The position numbers and the translations under genes are program-made. A DNA stretch of 64,000 nucleotides from Bacteroidota bacterium (GTDB taxonomy: Bacteria > Bacteroidota > Bacteroidia > Bacteroidales > VadinHA17), in contig JADKBL010000001.1 of the NCBI GenBank assembly GCA_016718875.1, forward strand, positions 1-64,000. The letters run 5' to 3'. Each line of letters begins with the position of its first letter. Position 1 is the stretch's first letter. Below are positions 47,348-57,699 of the stretch, in pieces. The notes beneath the pieces were generated by a model. The model had not been told where the DNA came from. It did not search any database and saw nothing but the letters and a program-made list of their open reading frames with translations.

Positions 47348-48586
47348 TTATAATTTCATTCTTACACCTATTCTTATTAATATCCCCGTTACTGCAACAC
47401 ATAACATCGCAAAAAGGAAAGTTTTAACAAGTCCGACACCACCTGTTCTCAGAACTTCAGGTAAACTAATATGGAGGAAATTCCTTATCCCGTAAACAAG
47501 ATATGGAACAAGGTAACAAAGAATTGTTGCTGTCCCTGCGGGTTTTATCAGGTCGAACCATTTAGCTTTCTTTCCAATATCAGCAACCCAGTAAATTGCA
47601 ACGAATGCCAGTATTGTAAATGCACTGCAGAGATATAACCATGCCGGTGTTGCTCCTATTTTTGCAAGGCCCCAATACGGTCGGGTGATAATCGAAAGAA
47701 TAATAAGTATTCCTGCAAATCCAATCAGGACAAGTGTCATTTTCAGATTCTCTCCTTTTTTTACGAAATACTGGAAAATCATTGTTGTAAGGACTCCGCC
47801 CATCGTCAATCCTGTAAGTGTCCCTCCGCTTATCGCATTTGGTATAATTGTCATAATCTCACGTGGTATCAGGTGAGCTTTTGCAACCATGCTCACAATA
47901 CAGAAAAAGATCCAGCCTCCCAGAATAATCCAGAAGTTGTTTTTAGCAAAAACCGTAATAATACCACTAACCAGATAAGCCCAGCCGATGAGTCCCAGGA
48001 TTCCCCACCAGGATGGAGAGAACCTGTGTATACTTTCATCATGTCCTCCGCGGTAAATAATTGCAAGTATTACCAGGCCAATAATTGCAATTGCTCTGAG
48101 TGCCATTGGGATATATTTTTTCCAGGAATCAGGATAGGTATTCCAGATCAATATAAAGGCTATACAGATCATCGGGTTCCAGAACATCTTGGGCATTCCG
48201 GTTGCTGCTGCATTATATGTCTCTCCGTTTACAAGGAAAACACCCATAACCAGAAGTGCAATTGTCCTTAACAGCACATGCTGCATAAGCTGCCATTCAT
48301 TGTCGCCCTTTTTTCTCCTGTTGTTAATTGCATAAGGGAGTGATAACCCAACTATAAAGAGGAATGCCGGAAATACTACATCGGCAAGACCAATTCCGTC
48401 AACTCCGCCTTTAACATGTCCGAGCCATTCAGGTATGCCCTTAAGTGACCATAAATCATTCACGAAAATCATAAGGACCATCGTCAATGCCCTCAGAATG
48501 TCGATTGTAGCAATTCTCTGTGTAGAGAAAAGTGCTGGTTCATTCGCGGTTTTGTTTCCGGCTGTTGTTTCAGAAGTTTTATTCAT
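47348..48586 (-). CDS. DUF5009/heparan-alpha-glucosaminide N-acetyltransferase-like membrane protein
   Basis: 412 residues, about ten membrane helices. TQRIATIDILRALTMVLMIFVND near the start is the signature of the HGSNAT/YeiB-related acyltransferases, followed by LADVVFPAFLFIVGLSLPYAIN. Lysosomal HGSNAT acetylates terminal glucosamine across a membrane using acetyl-CoA. Bacterial members near glycan-degradation genes are thought to do the same to released amino sugars; that is inference. It begins the minus-strand run DUF5009, GH18, GH-D-like, consistent with amino-sugar-glycan handling. Confidence 0.82.
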   Translation of the reverse strand: MNKTSETTAGNKTANEPALFSTQRIATIDILRALTMVLMIFVNDLWSLKGIPEWLGHVKGGVDGIGLADVVFPAFLFIVGLSLPYAINNRRKKGDNEWQLMQHVLLRTIALLVMGVFLVNGETYNAAATGMPKMFWNPMICIAFILIWNTYPDSWKKYIPMALRAIAIIGLVILAIIYRGGHDESIHRFSPSWWGILGLIGWAYLVSGIITVFAKNNFWIILGGWIFFCIVSMVAKAHLIPREIMTIIPNAISGGTLTGLTMGGVLTTMIFQYFVKKGENLKMTLVLIGFAGILIILSIITRPYWGLAKIGATPAWLYLCSAFTILAFVAIYWVADIGKKAKWFDLIKPAGTATILCYLVPYLVYGIRNFLHISLPEVLRTGGVGLVKTFLFAMLCVAVTGILIRIGVRMKL

Positions 48587-48989
48587 GAATGCAGTGTATT
48601 AAAGGGTTATAAACTTGAACACTCAGGAAATGGCAAAGGAAGCCAAATCATTCATTCCTAATATAGTATAAAAATAAGCAATGACATTTACAATGCGTGA
48701 CTTTTTAACTATATTTAAGAGTTGCCGGAGTTTTGAAGAATATTTCATTGATTTTGACTTCGTCGAGCTTCGCTTCCTCGGTTGGGGCTGTTTACAAAGT
48801 ACTTTTTAACCGCAAAGGACGCAAAAATGTTGCAAAGGACGCAAAGCTAAAATACATAATTTCAGCTCTTTGCGTCCCGATAGCTATCGGGATTAGCGTT
48901 TTATCTTTGCGCCCTGCAATGAGAGATGAGATGACAGGTGATAAAATCCTGAGTGTTACCGGACAGAAATATGAAGAGAATAGATGATC
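48587..48989. other. Intergenic region holding a ctttgcg repeat, no gene seen
   Basis: Between two minus-strand genes. The right-hand part holds the interspersed repeat described at 48808-48915. A plus-strand frame across 48733-48987 is open but begins with TTG, covers the repeat and has no recognisable domain. The left part is AT-rich and may hold the promoter of the DUF5009 gene. Confidence 0.6.
48808..48915. repeat. Interspersed ctttgcg inverted repeat with cccgatagctatcggg palindrome
   Basis: aaccgcaaaggacgcaaaaa and tgcaaaggacgcaaagcta on the left pair with agctctttgcgtcc and ttatctttgcgccc on the right. The 16-bp palindrome cccgatagctatcggg at 48876-48891 is identical to the one at 31500-31515, inside an otherwise different repeat. 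A short copy is at 36289-36337. Confidence 0.85.
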
Positions 48990-51054
48990 CTATTTGGATA
49001 CTATTTTAATAACCCGGGTCCTGCCTGAAGGCACATCAACCGTTACTCTGTTGGAACTGATTAAAGCTGTTTTACCTGTTACAATTTCATTTGCGGAAAA
49101 CATGCCCTTAATTTTCAGTGCTTCCAGATCAATTGTCAGACTGCATGCTTTATCTGCGCTGCCATTGTTCCGTACTGTAAAATAGAACTCCTTTTCATCT
49201 CCGAACCTTTCAATCCTTACTCCTTCTGCTGTAGTTCTGGCTGCAGTCACAGGCTCCCATCCTGCAGCTGATATCTCCTTAATAAGAGGAATGTATTTTT
49301 TGAAAAATGGCCTGCCATTCTCAATTTTCTTCTTATCCTGCCAGTAGGGATCATTCGATGCATCCACACTAAAGAATGAAGGGAAGAATCCATAAGCCAT
49401 CATCTTTTCAAAATAAACTTCATAACCGGTATAGGGTGAATCTGTAAATGCTTTATCGTTGAGACCTTCATTCAGAAGAAAAACAATTGGCTTCTGAAAA
49501 GATATTATCCTTTTGAAATCGAGAGCTGTAACATTATGGTCACCTGTGGAATACCAGCTCAGTTCGGCTCCGAAAAGATCGAGATTTGAAGCAACAAAAG
49601 GATTCCATCCATGGCCGTTGCCCATGGCAAGTTTTCCCTGGCTGTGCATCTCATCAGATATCTTTTTCATAAACTCAAATTCCGATACAAGGTTCCAGAT
49701 TGCCGGTTTCCCAACAGCTGCAGAAAATGTCAGTGGGTAATCAGTGAATGCAAAATGGTCTTCATTGTAATTAAGATCGTGATGCCAGTTCCACTCCATT
49801 GAATCGAAATAGATGCCATCAGCATTAAGCTTCAGAGCAGGATCAATCTCACCCTGCCTCACGAAGTTATACCTGTTGAATCCCGGCAGTTCCGGATCAC
49901 AATTAGTTGTAATACTTACAGCCCATCCTGTCCTGAACCACGGAGTTTCAAGACGCCTTGTCTGCCACAAACCATTCTTGTCTTTTTGTTGCACTTACCT
50001 TGAGATAATCCATATGTCTGACGGGCAGCAGTTTCTCGGAAACAACAGAATCATACGGGATTGTCTTTGATTTTATAGGGATTTGTACATCCCAGGGTTC
50101 AGTATACTGAAAGCTAAGTACTCCGGTTCCCCTGTCTGAGATAATATTTGGAGTCTTTACTCCATCCTTTGTATCAGAGCTTCCCCAGGAGGTTTCATGA
50201 TAAGCGAATCCGAAATCCTCCCAGCCTGGTATTGTGCGCATTGCAGTAAACGGCAGCCAGATTCCTTCATTTATCACTCTCTTTTTAAATGCATCATTAT
50301 AAATATTATAATAGGTTTTCAAGGCTGCCCTCATACCCCATTCAGAATTGAAATCATACCTGGACAACTTAAAAAATGCTCTGCCCGGAAACTTCTTTGT
50401 CAATGGAGAGGTTGCCAGGTCAAACTCAGCAATGAGGCCTTTGTTCTTTTCACCTGAAAGACGATATACTACAGGCAAAGAGAGATCAACTCCCAGGGCA
50501 GATCCGTTTGGTCCTGCTGAAAGTGCGCACAAGGGATAATATGACATTGTACCCATGCCTACTGCATCACCATATCCTCCCGATGAAAGATCTTTCCCAT
50601 TGAATGCACCTGCAGGCGGAATTGTTGTTCTGGTGCTGATAGTATCTGTGTAAATCATTCCTTCCTTCATTTCAACTGAACTGTCGAGTCCACTGAACCA
50701 TATCCACTTCTCACCTTTTACAGGGAATATAATACGGAGGGTTAAACAGGAACCGGATTCTGTAAGAGCCTGAACTTCACCATTTACTTCAGTGTAATAA
50801 TTTCTGTCAATTTCATGAATAACAATCTGATACGACTGGTCTCTGAAAATTGAAATACGAACATTCGCACTGCCTGATTGGGATATCTTTGGCAATTCTA
50901 CCTTATTCAGGCACTTTGCACCTGGAACTGAATATTCAACTTTTATGGAAGTTACAGACGTCTCAACTGCAGCAACCGAAACACTGTTAAATACTATAAC
51001 TATTACCAGAACTGACAGCACTTTTAAATAAAAAAATGTGGATAGTCTTTTCAT
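48990..51054 (-). CDS. Secreted hydrolase-like protein, unrecognised family (one frameshift)
   Basis: The N-terminal part starts at 51054 (MKRLSTFFYL) with a signal peptide. It contains a beta-rich domain, then GIWLPFTAMRTIPGWEDFGFAYHE. The frame breaks near 49985-49998, after VRHMDYLKVSATK. The other frame then reads KDKNGLWQTRRLETPW and on to LNADGIYFDSMEWNWHHDLNY, AMGNGHGWNPFVASNLDLFG and a C-terminal beta domain ending RVIKIVSK. The 2065 bases from start to stop are one more than a multiple of three, as for one extra base. The second half looks like a TIM-barrel glycoside hydrolase; the Asp and Glu in YFDSMEW are catalytic candidates. I cannot place it in a GH family. About 687 residues if repaired. 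Confidence 0.72.
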
Positions 51055-51060
51055 GTCATT

Positions 51061-51597
51061 AGGCATTTAATCGGCGATAAAAAGGATTCAAATTAATCTA
51101 TTCAATATTAGCTAAAGTTTTTCAAAAGATTGCGCCAATTGTCGTTTAAGGAATAGTCATTTTAGCTCCGATCTTAAATATAGCATTTAAAAAAATGAGT
51201 ATTTGGAATGTATAATAAAGGAATGAGATTCCGAGTCCCCATACAAATTTGCACACCACTTATTATGACAATTTTCTGCTAAACCCGTGAGATCCCTCGC
51301 TGGCGCTTCGGGATGACACAGAGGCCGTATGATATAGAGGGGAAAGAAGTGGCGATTCGTTGAATAATTTCAAACAAGGAAAAAAATAGTTGCGAATCGC
51401 CACTTCTTTCCCCTGCGTGACTCATCAAAGCCATGTCATCCTGAGCGTTAGCGAAGGATCCCCAAATCCAATTACGATACTCAAATAAAAAACTTTAAGA
51501 AATATTTAACATGATTGGACTGGCCAACAGATAAACAAATCATTTACAACAGTTGTTTGATTATAGTTATTGATTGGATTCAGCCTTAAAGTATTTC
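51061..51597. other. Intergenic region with a long hairpin element, no gene seen
   Basis: Divergent spacer between the hydrolase-like gene and the FG-GAP lipoprotein gene. It must hold two promoters. The middle is the nested inverted repeat described at 51291-51460. I see no other gene. Confidence 0.6.
51291..51460. repeat. Nested inverted repeat (MITE-like or long hairpin element)
   Basis: The inner arms at 51339-51359 and 51393-51413 are perfect 21-bp complements (key core gaagtggcgattcg), with a 33-base loop. The outer arms, 51291-51319 and 51433-51460, are imperfect complements: gatccctcgctggcgcttcg with ggatgacac against atgtcatcctgagcgttagc with gaaggatc. The full unit is about 170 bp without a reading frame. 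It may be a non-autonomous mobile element or a repetitive extragenic palindrome. Confidence 0.9.
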
Positions 51598-54500
51598 ATG
51601 TTTTATCTCAGGTTATTAAGATCATCATTTTTATTAATCCTTTTGCTGTCAGCTTATTCATGCAGGCAGGAAACAACTCTTTTCAAAAGCATCAGTTCCT
51701 CTAAATCAGGTATTCATTTCAGAAATGATATTATTGAAAATGATTCCGTTAACCAGCTCGATATCGAAAATGTCTATAACGGCGGCGGAGTCGGAATCGG
51801 AGACTTCAACAGGAGATAGTCTTCCCAGACATTTTCTTTTCCGGGAATTTGGTTCCTTCCAAACTTTATTTAAACAGGGGAGGTTTCAGATTTGATGATG
51901 TAACTCATGAAGCCGGTATTAACACTTCAGGGAGATGGTGCAGGGGTGTAGCTGTGGTTGATATTAACAGTGACGGATGGCAGGATATTTATATAAGTGT
52001 CACATTAAAGAAAAAACCAGGTGACAGGATTAATCTTCTGTACATTAATCAGGGATTGGATAGTAATGGTATTCCTGTTTTTAAAGAAGAGGCCTCGGCT
52101 TACGGCCTTAATGATGATGGGCATACCACTCAGGCTGTCTTCTTCGATTATGACAGGGATGGTGACCTCGATGTCTATCTTGTTGCCAATGAAATCAATG
52201 AGAAGTATTCACCATATCTGTTCAGACCGGTGATAAAAAACGGCAGAAATCCAAGTACGGGTAAACTCTACCGGAATACCTTGAACGATTCATTAAAACA
52301 TCCATTATTTGAAGATGTTTCTGCCTCAGCAGGAATTCAGACCGAAGGATACGGACACTCTGCAACTGTCACTGATATTAATAATGATGGCTGGCCGGAT
52401 ATTTATGTCGGCAATGACTTTTTTACAAATGACCTTTTATGGGTAAATAACGGAGACGGGACATTTACCAACAAACTGACTGAGTGTTTCAAACATACAT
52501 CTGCCAATACCATGGGCAACGATGCAGGGGATATTAACAACGACGGGCTTACTGACCTTATTACCCTTGATATGAATCCGGAGGATAATTACCGGAAAAA
52601 AATGATGCTCCCTGCATCAAGCTACCAACTGTACCAGTATACAGAACGATATGGTTACAGCTACCAGTATGTCAGGAACTCCCTGCAGCTTAACATGGGA
52701 GTGCCGGCCAGCAATGATTCAACCGGCTTACCCGTTTTCAGTGAGATAGGTTATCTGGCAGGGATAAATGCTACAGACTGGAGCTGGACTCCCATGCTTA
52801 CTGATTTTGACAATGACGGGTTTCGTGATCTGATAGTATGCAACGGATTCCCGAAAGATATTACGGATCATGATTTTGCAATGTTCAGGACAAAGGCTTA
52901 CAAGGTGGCATCGAAAGATGAAATACTTAGCCAGGTTCCTGTCGTGAAACTACATAATTATGCATTCCGTAACAATGGCAATCTCACTTTCACTGATGTA
53001 TCAAAGGAATGGGGAATGGTAACTCCGACTTTTTCAAACGGGGCTGCTTATGCTGATTTCGATCTTGATGGCGACCTTGATATAGTCATGAATAATATAA
53101 ATGATGAGGCATCACTATACAGAAATTATTCGAGGGAAAATAAACCCGGGATAAGCAACTACATTAGTATTAAACTTACCGGATCATCCCTTAATAAAGA
53201 AGGCATCGGATCAGTAGTTTCAATATATTATGGCAATGGGAAAAAACAGAGATGGGAAAATTCTCCTTACAGGGGATACCTTTCAACAATTGAAACAACT
53301 GCTCACTTTGGATTAGGGGATATTCAGGAAATTGATTCGGTTACAGTCAGTTGGAATAACGGACAAAAACAGATATTAAGGCAAATAAAATCAGGACAAA
53401 GCATTGTAATTAATATTGCAGGTGCTTCAGGTACAGAAAAATACAATAATACCACTCCTTCAGGGGAATCGCTCTTCAGGGATATTACAATTGAATCAGG
53501 TATAAGCTATGTTCATAAGGAGACTGATTTCATTGACTTCAACATTCAGAAACTGCTTCCTCACAAGTTCTCTGAAGATGGTCCACCGATGGCGAAAGGA
53601 GATATTGACGGGAACGGACTGGAAGATATAGCAATTGGTGGTTCGGCAAACAACAGTGCAACCCTTTTCTTACAGAATAAGAATGGGACATTCAATGAAA
53701 CAAAGCTGCTGCCTGAATCAGCATTGGCTTCAAAAACATGGGACGACTCAGGGGTAATCCTCTTTGATGCTGATGATGACAGGGACCTTGATCTGTATAT
53801 CTCTTCGGGTGGATATGAAAATGAAAGCAATTCACCTTCTTACCAGGATCATTTTTATCTGAATAACGGGAAAGGAATTTTCACAGAAAATCCCGATGCA
53901 ATTCCGGTAAATCATATCAGTAAATCATGTGTAAGAACTGCTGACTACGACAGGGATGGAGATCCTGATCTTTTTATTGCCGGAAGAGTGGATCCCTGGT
54001 TCTATCCAAAACCAGTGTCAAGCATACTTCTGAGAAATGACTCAGATAATGGAATTGCAAGGTTTACAGATGTCACAGCTGAAACAGCTCCTGAACTAAT
54101 CAATGCCGGTCTTATTTGTGATGTTATCTTTTCTGATTTCAACAATGACAGCTGGCCCGATCTTGTTATTGCCGGAGAATGGATGCCTGTCACAATGTTC
54201 AGAAACGACAATGGGAATTTTAAAAATATTACCCCGGCCACTGGGCTATCACCTTATACAGGATGGTGGAACTCAATAGCAGAAGAGGATTTTGACAGAG
54301 ATGGTGATACTGATTATATAATCGGGAACCTTGGACTCAACTCATTCTATAAAGCAGGTAAAGAATACCCTGTATCAGTTTATGCATCTGATTTTGACAA
54401 TAACGGAAGCTATGATGCATTCCCGTCTGTCTGGCTTCCTGCAAGCCAGGAAGACCGAACTCTGAGAGAGTATCCGGTACACGGCAGGGATGATGCTGTT

Positions 54501-55001
54501 AAACAGATGATAAGTCTGAGATCGAAGTTCCAGAATTACCGTTCCTATGCAAATTCCACAATCGATCAGCTCTTTTCACCGGAAAAACTTAATAAAAGCC
54601 TTATTCTGAGGGCTAACTACTTTGCTTCATCCTATTGCCGGAATGACGGTGACGGAAAATTCACCCTTCTGCCTTTGCCGGTCGAGGCTCAGATTTCAGT
54701 AGTGAACGGAATAGAGGCAGATGACTTTAACGGTGATGGAAATCCTGATATCGCCCTTAGTGGTAACGACTGGGGAACAGAGGTACTTACCGGACGATAC
54801 GATGCACTGAATGGATTAATCCTACTTGGTGACGGCAAAGGGAACTTCAGACCCCTGTCTCTTACAGAAAGCGGCTTCTATGTTCCCGGAAACGGAAGGG
54901 GATTACTCTCTGTCAGAAATGCATCCGGAAATCTTCTTCTGGCAACGGGTCAGAACAGAGGTCCGCTTAAAATATTTGAACTTAAAACCCTGAAAAAATG
55001 A
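51598..55001 (+). CDS. FG-GAP/VCBS and ASPIC-UnbV (CRTAC1-like) lipoprotein (two one-base insertions)
   Basis: The chosen ATG at 51598 opens a lipoprotein signal (LLLSAYSC). A TTG at 51574 is possible but weaker. After VYNGGGVGIGDFN the frame reads a TAG near 51817. Removing one A after aac near 51811 and one after ccc near 51826 restores NGDSLPDIFFSGN into VPSKLYLNRGG, so two extra bases within about 17 bp are likely. The rest is a string of calcium-binding-type loops: DINSDGWQDIYI, FDYDRDGDLDVYL, DINNDGWPDIYV, DFDNDGFRDLIV, DYDRDGDPDLFIAG, DFNGDGNPDIALSG. An ASPIC/UnbV domain lies in the middle (SVVSIYYGNGKKQRWENSPY ... GDIQEIDSVTVSWNNG). It ends in an ATGA overlap with the haloperoxidase-like gene. 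Confidence 0.9.
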
Positions 55002-56335
55002 AAAAGAAAGAACAGAAATTTTCTCTTCTCCTGATTCTTGGAACAGCAATTTTATCAGCCTTCGGTACATCATCCTGCAACCGGAAGGAAGAGATAAAAT
55101 TTTCCGACTCAGAGATCCTTCATCAGAATATGGATCAGCTGACCCAGGTAATAATCTATGATGTTTTTACACCACCTGTGGCAAGCAGACTGTATGTTTA
55201 TTCAGCACTGGCATCATATGAAACCATCAGGTTTAACAGGGAAGGTGCTCCCTCAATAGCAGCTAAACTGAATGGATTTGGCACTCTGCCGGAGCCTGAG
55301 AAGAACATTAAATATGATTTTACACTTGCCGCCAGCAAAGCATTTTTCAATGTAGTGCGCAATGTGAAAGTATTTTCTGTTGATTCACTTAACAGATATG
55401 AAGAATCGCTCTACAGTAACTTCCGCAGATCTCTGGATGAACAGGTCTTTAAAAACTCCGTTGAGTTTGGCAATAAAGTTTCAGAGGTGATCCTTGAAAG
55501 GGCCGGCAAGGATGGATATTTCACAAGCAGAGGCAAACCAAAATACCTTGGAAGTAATGATCCGGGGAAATGGAAGCCGACACCCCCCGATTACCTTGAT
55601 GGTGTGGAATGGTGCTGGAATACAATGCTGCCTATGGTAATGGATTCTGCTGCTCAGTTCAAGCCGGGGAGACCTCCGGTTTTCAGCACTGATACAAGCA
55701 GCCTTTTCTACAGGAGTATGCTTGATGTATATAATATAAACCTCAATCTTACAGAGGAACAAATGGAAATAGCCCGTTTCTGGGATGATAATCCATTTGT
55801 AATAGAACATTCCGGACATATGATGTTCGGCAATAAGAAGATAACACCGGGAGGTCACTGGATAGGAATTGCAGCAATTGCTTCAAAGCAATCGGGAGCT
55901 GATGCAGTTGTTACCGCAAAAGCATATGCGCTTACCTCCATTGCATTATATGATGCTTTTATCTCCTGCTGGGACGAGAAATACAGAAGCAGCTACATAA
56001 GACCGGTAACTGTTATTAATGAGCTTATTGACGATACATGGCTGCCATACCTGCAAACACCGCCATTCCCTGAGTATACCAGTGGACACAGTACAATTAC
56101 AGCAAGTGCTGCAACGGTTTTAACCAGGGTTTTCGGTGAAAATTTTGCATTTCAGGATACAAGTGACCTGAGATATATCGGAATGCAGAGACACTTCAAT
56201 TCATTCAATGAAGCTGCCGCAGAATGCTCAGTAAGCAGAGTATATGGAGGAATACATTACAGGTTCAGTGTTGATACAGGGGCTGAAATGGGGAAAAAAC
56301 TGGGAGAATATATAAATGAAAAGCTGGCTGATTAA
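54998..56335 (+). CDS. Vanadium-dependent haloperoxidase/PAP2-like lipoprotein
   Basis: 445 residues with a lipobox (GTSSC). The vanadate/phosphate-binding motifs of the VHPO-PAP2 superfamily are all visible: SYIRPV with Arg335, PPFPEYTSGHST with the catalytic His364, and VSRVYGGIHYRFS with Arg414 and His420. Members either oxidise halides or hydrolyse phosphates; the two cannot be told apart here. The start overlaps the stop of the FG-GAP lipoprotein by four bases (ATGA), so the two proteins are translationally coupled, a pairing often seen in Bacteroidota. A hairpin overlapping the stop codon follows. Confidence 0.9.
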   Translation: MKKKEQKFSLLLILGTAILSAFGTSSCNRKEEIKFSDSEILHQNMDQLTQVIIYDVFTPPVASRLYVYSALASYETIRFNREGAPSIAAKLNGFGTLPEPEKNIKYDFTLAASKAFFNVVRNVKVFSVDSLNRYEESLYSNFRRSLDEQVFKNSVEFGNKVSEVILERAGKDGYFTSRGKPKYLGSNDPGKWKPTPPDYLDGVEWCWNTMLPMVMDSAAQFKPGRPPVFSTDTSSLFYRSMLDVYNINLNLTEEQMEIARFWDDNPFVIEHSGHMMFGNKKITPGGHWIGIAAIASKQSGADAVVTAKAYALTSIALYDAFISCWDEKYRSSYIRPVTVINELIDDTWLPYLQTPPFPEYTSGHSTITASAATVLTRVFGENFAFQDTSDLRYIGMQRHFNSFNEAAAECSVSRVYGGIHYRFSVDTGAEMGKKLGEYINEKLAD

Positions 56336-56355
56336 TAATATACAGCCAGCTTTTC
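56318..56355. terminator. Bidirectional hairpin terminator between convergent genes
   Basis: gaaaagctggctg (56318-56330) is perfectly complementary to cagccagcttttc (56343-56355) with a 12-base AT-rich loop. The left arm contains the last codons of the haloperoxidase-like gene, and the right arm ends 18 bases before the permease stop. U-rich tails occur on both strands, so it can end both transcripts. Confidence 0.85.
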
Positions 56356-56373
56356 AATATATCTTAATCTTAT

Positions 56374-57618
56374 CTATGCCTGAATTCTGACTTTGTATCC
56401 ACGCAGTCCGAAAATCAGAATCACAACAAAGCAGAGCATCGGTACAATAAACCCTAATGCCATGTTTGAGACATCTGCGATCCATCCCATAAGCATCGGG
56501 CATACAGCCCCGCCTGCTACCATCATTACCAGAAGCGATGAACCCTTTTTTGTAAGGCTCCCCAAATCCTTTATCCCCAGAGCAAAAATAGTAGGAAACA
56601 TTATTGACATGCAGAAATAGGTTATGTAGATTGAGATGAGCGACAGCCAACCTAGTCCAAGAATTACAAACAGCATTGTAAGAATATTAATACCTGCATA
56701 GAGAGCCAGCATCTGATTAGGCTTGAACCATGTCATCATAACACTCCCTGAGAATCTTCCTATCATAAAAAATACAAATCCAAGAGAAAGCAGGTAGGCC
56801 GCCTTTTCATTACTGAACTGAGGCATTGTCTCAGTTACATAGTTAATGAAGAAACTGTTTATACCTGTCTGAGCTGCAACATAAAGGAACTGTGCAACCA
56901 CAGCAAATTTAAAATGACTGTACTTCAAAAGGTTACTGTATTTTCCCTTGTCACCATGACTGTCATGCTCCCCTTCGTGTATTTCCGGCAGCTTCGTAAA
57001 AATAAACATAACAGCGACAAGTGTTACCAGTATACCTATAATCATGTAAGGCATAATCATCGATGCAAACTTATTTGTCTCTGCCATTTCTCCTCCCCTG
57101 AAAATAAACCATCCGCCGACTGTTGGTCCTATAATCCATCCCAGGCCATTAAATGACTGGGAAAAGTTAAGCCGTTGTTCAGAGGTATCTTTGGGACCAA
57201 GTACAGTTGAGTAGGGATTGGCTGCTGTTTCAAGGAGGGTAAGTCCGCATGCGATTACAAACAGGCAGAAAAGTGTGAATACAAAAGTCTGAATCTCAGC
57301 AGCAGGGTAAAACAGAAATGCACCTGTGGCATAGATCAATAATCCCATTATGATACCCTTCTTATAGCCTATATGACTCATAATCAGTCCGGCGGGTATA
57401 GCCATTACAGCATAGCCTCCATAAAGGGCAGCCTGAACCCAGCCCGACATCGCCTTTGTAATACCTAAGATCTCCTGGAAGTGCTTGTTTAGTACATCAA
57501 GAAGGCTGTGGGCAAAACCCCATAAAAAAAACAAACTCGTAACAAGTATGAAGGGAATTATAAATCCTGCAGTTACAAGTTTCCTGCGTCCGCTGTTAAC
57601 GCTTACATCATTTGTCAT
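56374..57618 (-). CDS. Sugar:H+ symporter, FucP-type MFS permease
   Basis: 414 residues, twelve membrane helices. FILVTSLFFLWGFAHSLLDVLNKHFQ in helix 1 and PAGLIMSHIGYKKGIIMGL (motif A region) fit the fucose/glucose/galactose FucP group, and LTLLETAANPYSTVLGP is the well-known ETAANP motif of that group. It imports a monosaccharide with protons. Nothing in the sequence fixes the sugar; as the only sugar permease in the window it may take up the products of the neighbouring hydrolases. Convergent with the haloperoxidase-like gene. Confidence 0.93.
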   Translation of the reverse strand: MTNDVSVNSGRRKLVTAGFIIPFILVTSLFFLWGFAHSLLDVLNKHFQEILGITKAMSGWVQAALYGGYAVMAIPAGLIMSHIGYKKGIIMGLLIYATGAFLFYPAAEIQTFVFTLFCLFVIACGLTLLETAANPYSTVLGPKDTSEQRLNFSQSFNGLGWIIGPTVGGWFIFRGGEMAETNKFASMIMPYMIIGILVTLVAVMFIFTKLPEIHEGEHDSHGDKGKYSNLLKYSHFKFAVVAQFLYVAAQTGINSFFINYVTETMPQFSNEKAAYLLSLGFVFFMIGRFSGSVMMTWFKPNQMLALYAGINILTMLFVILGLGWLSLISIYITYFCMSIMFPTIFALGIKDLGSLTKKGSSLLVMMVAGGAVCPMLMGWIADVSNMALGFIVPMLCFVVILIFGLRGYKVRIQA

Positions 57619-57699
57619 ATACGCTGGTTTTTTGGTAATACAAGATTGTCAGGATTTACGACTTTACCAAAAAAACAAATGACTTTTACTTTTGCTCAA

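Noticed and set aside
48733..48987. Plus-strand frame of 84 codons
   Set aside because: TTG start, mostly repeat sequence, no homology signal that I can see.
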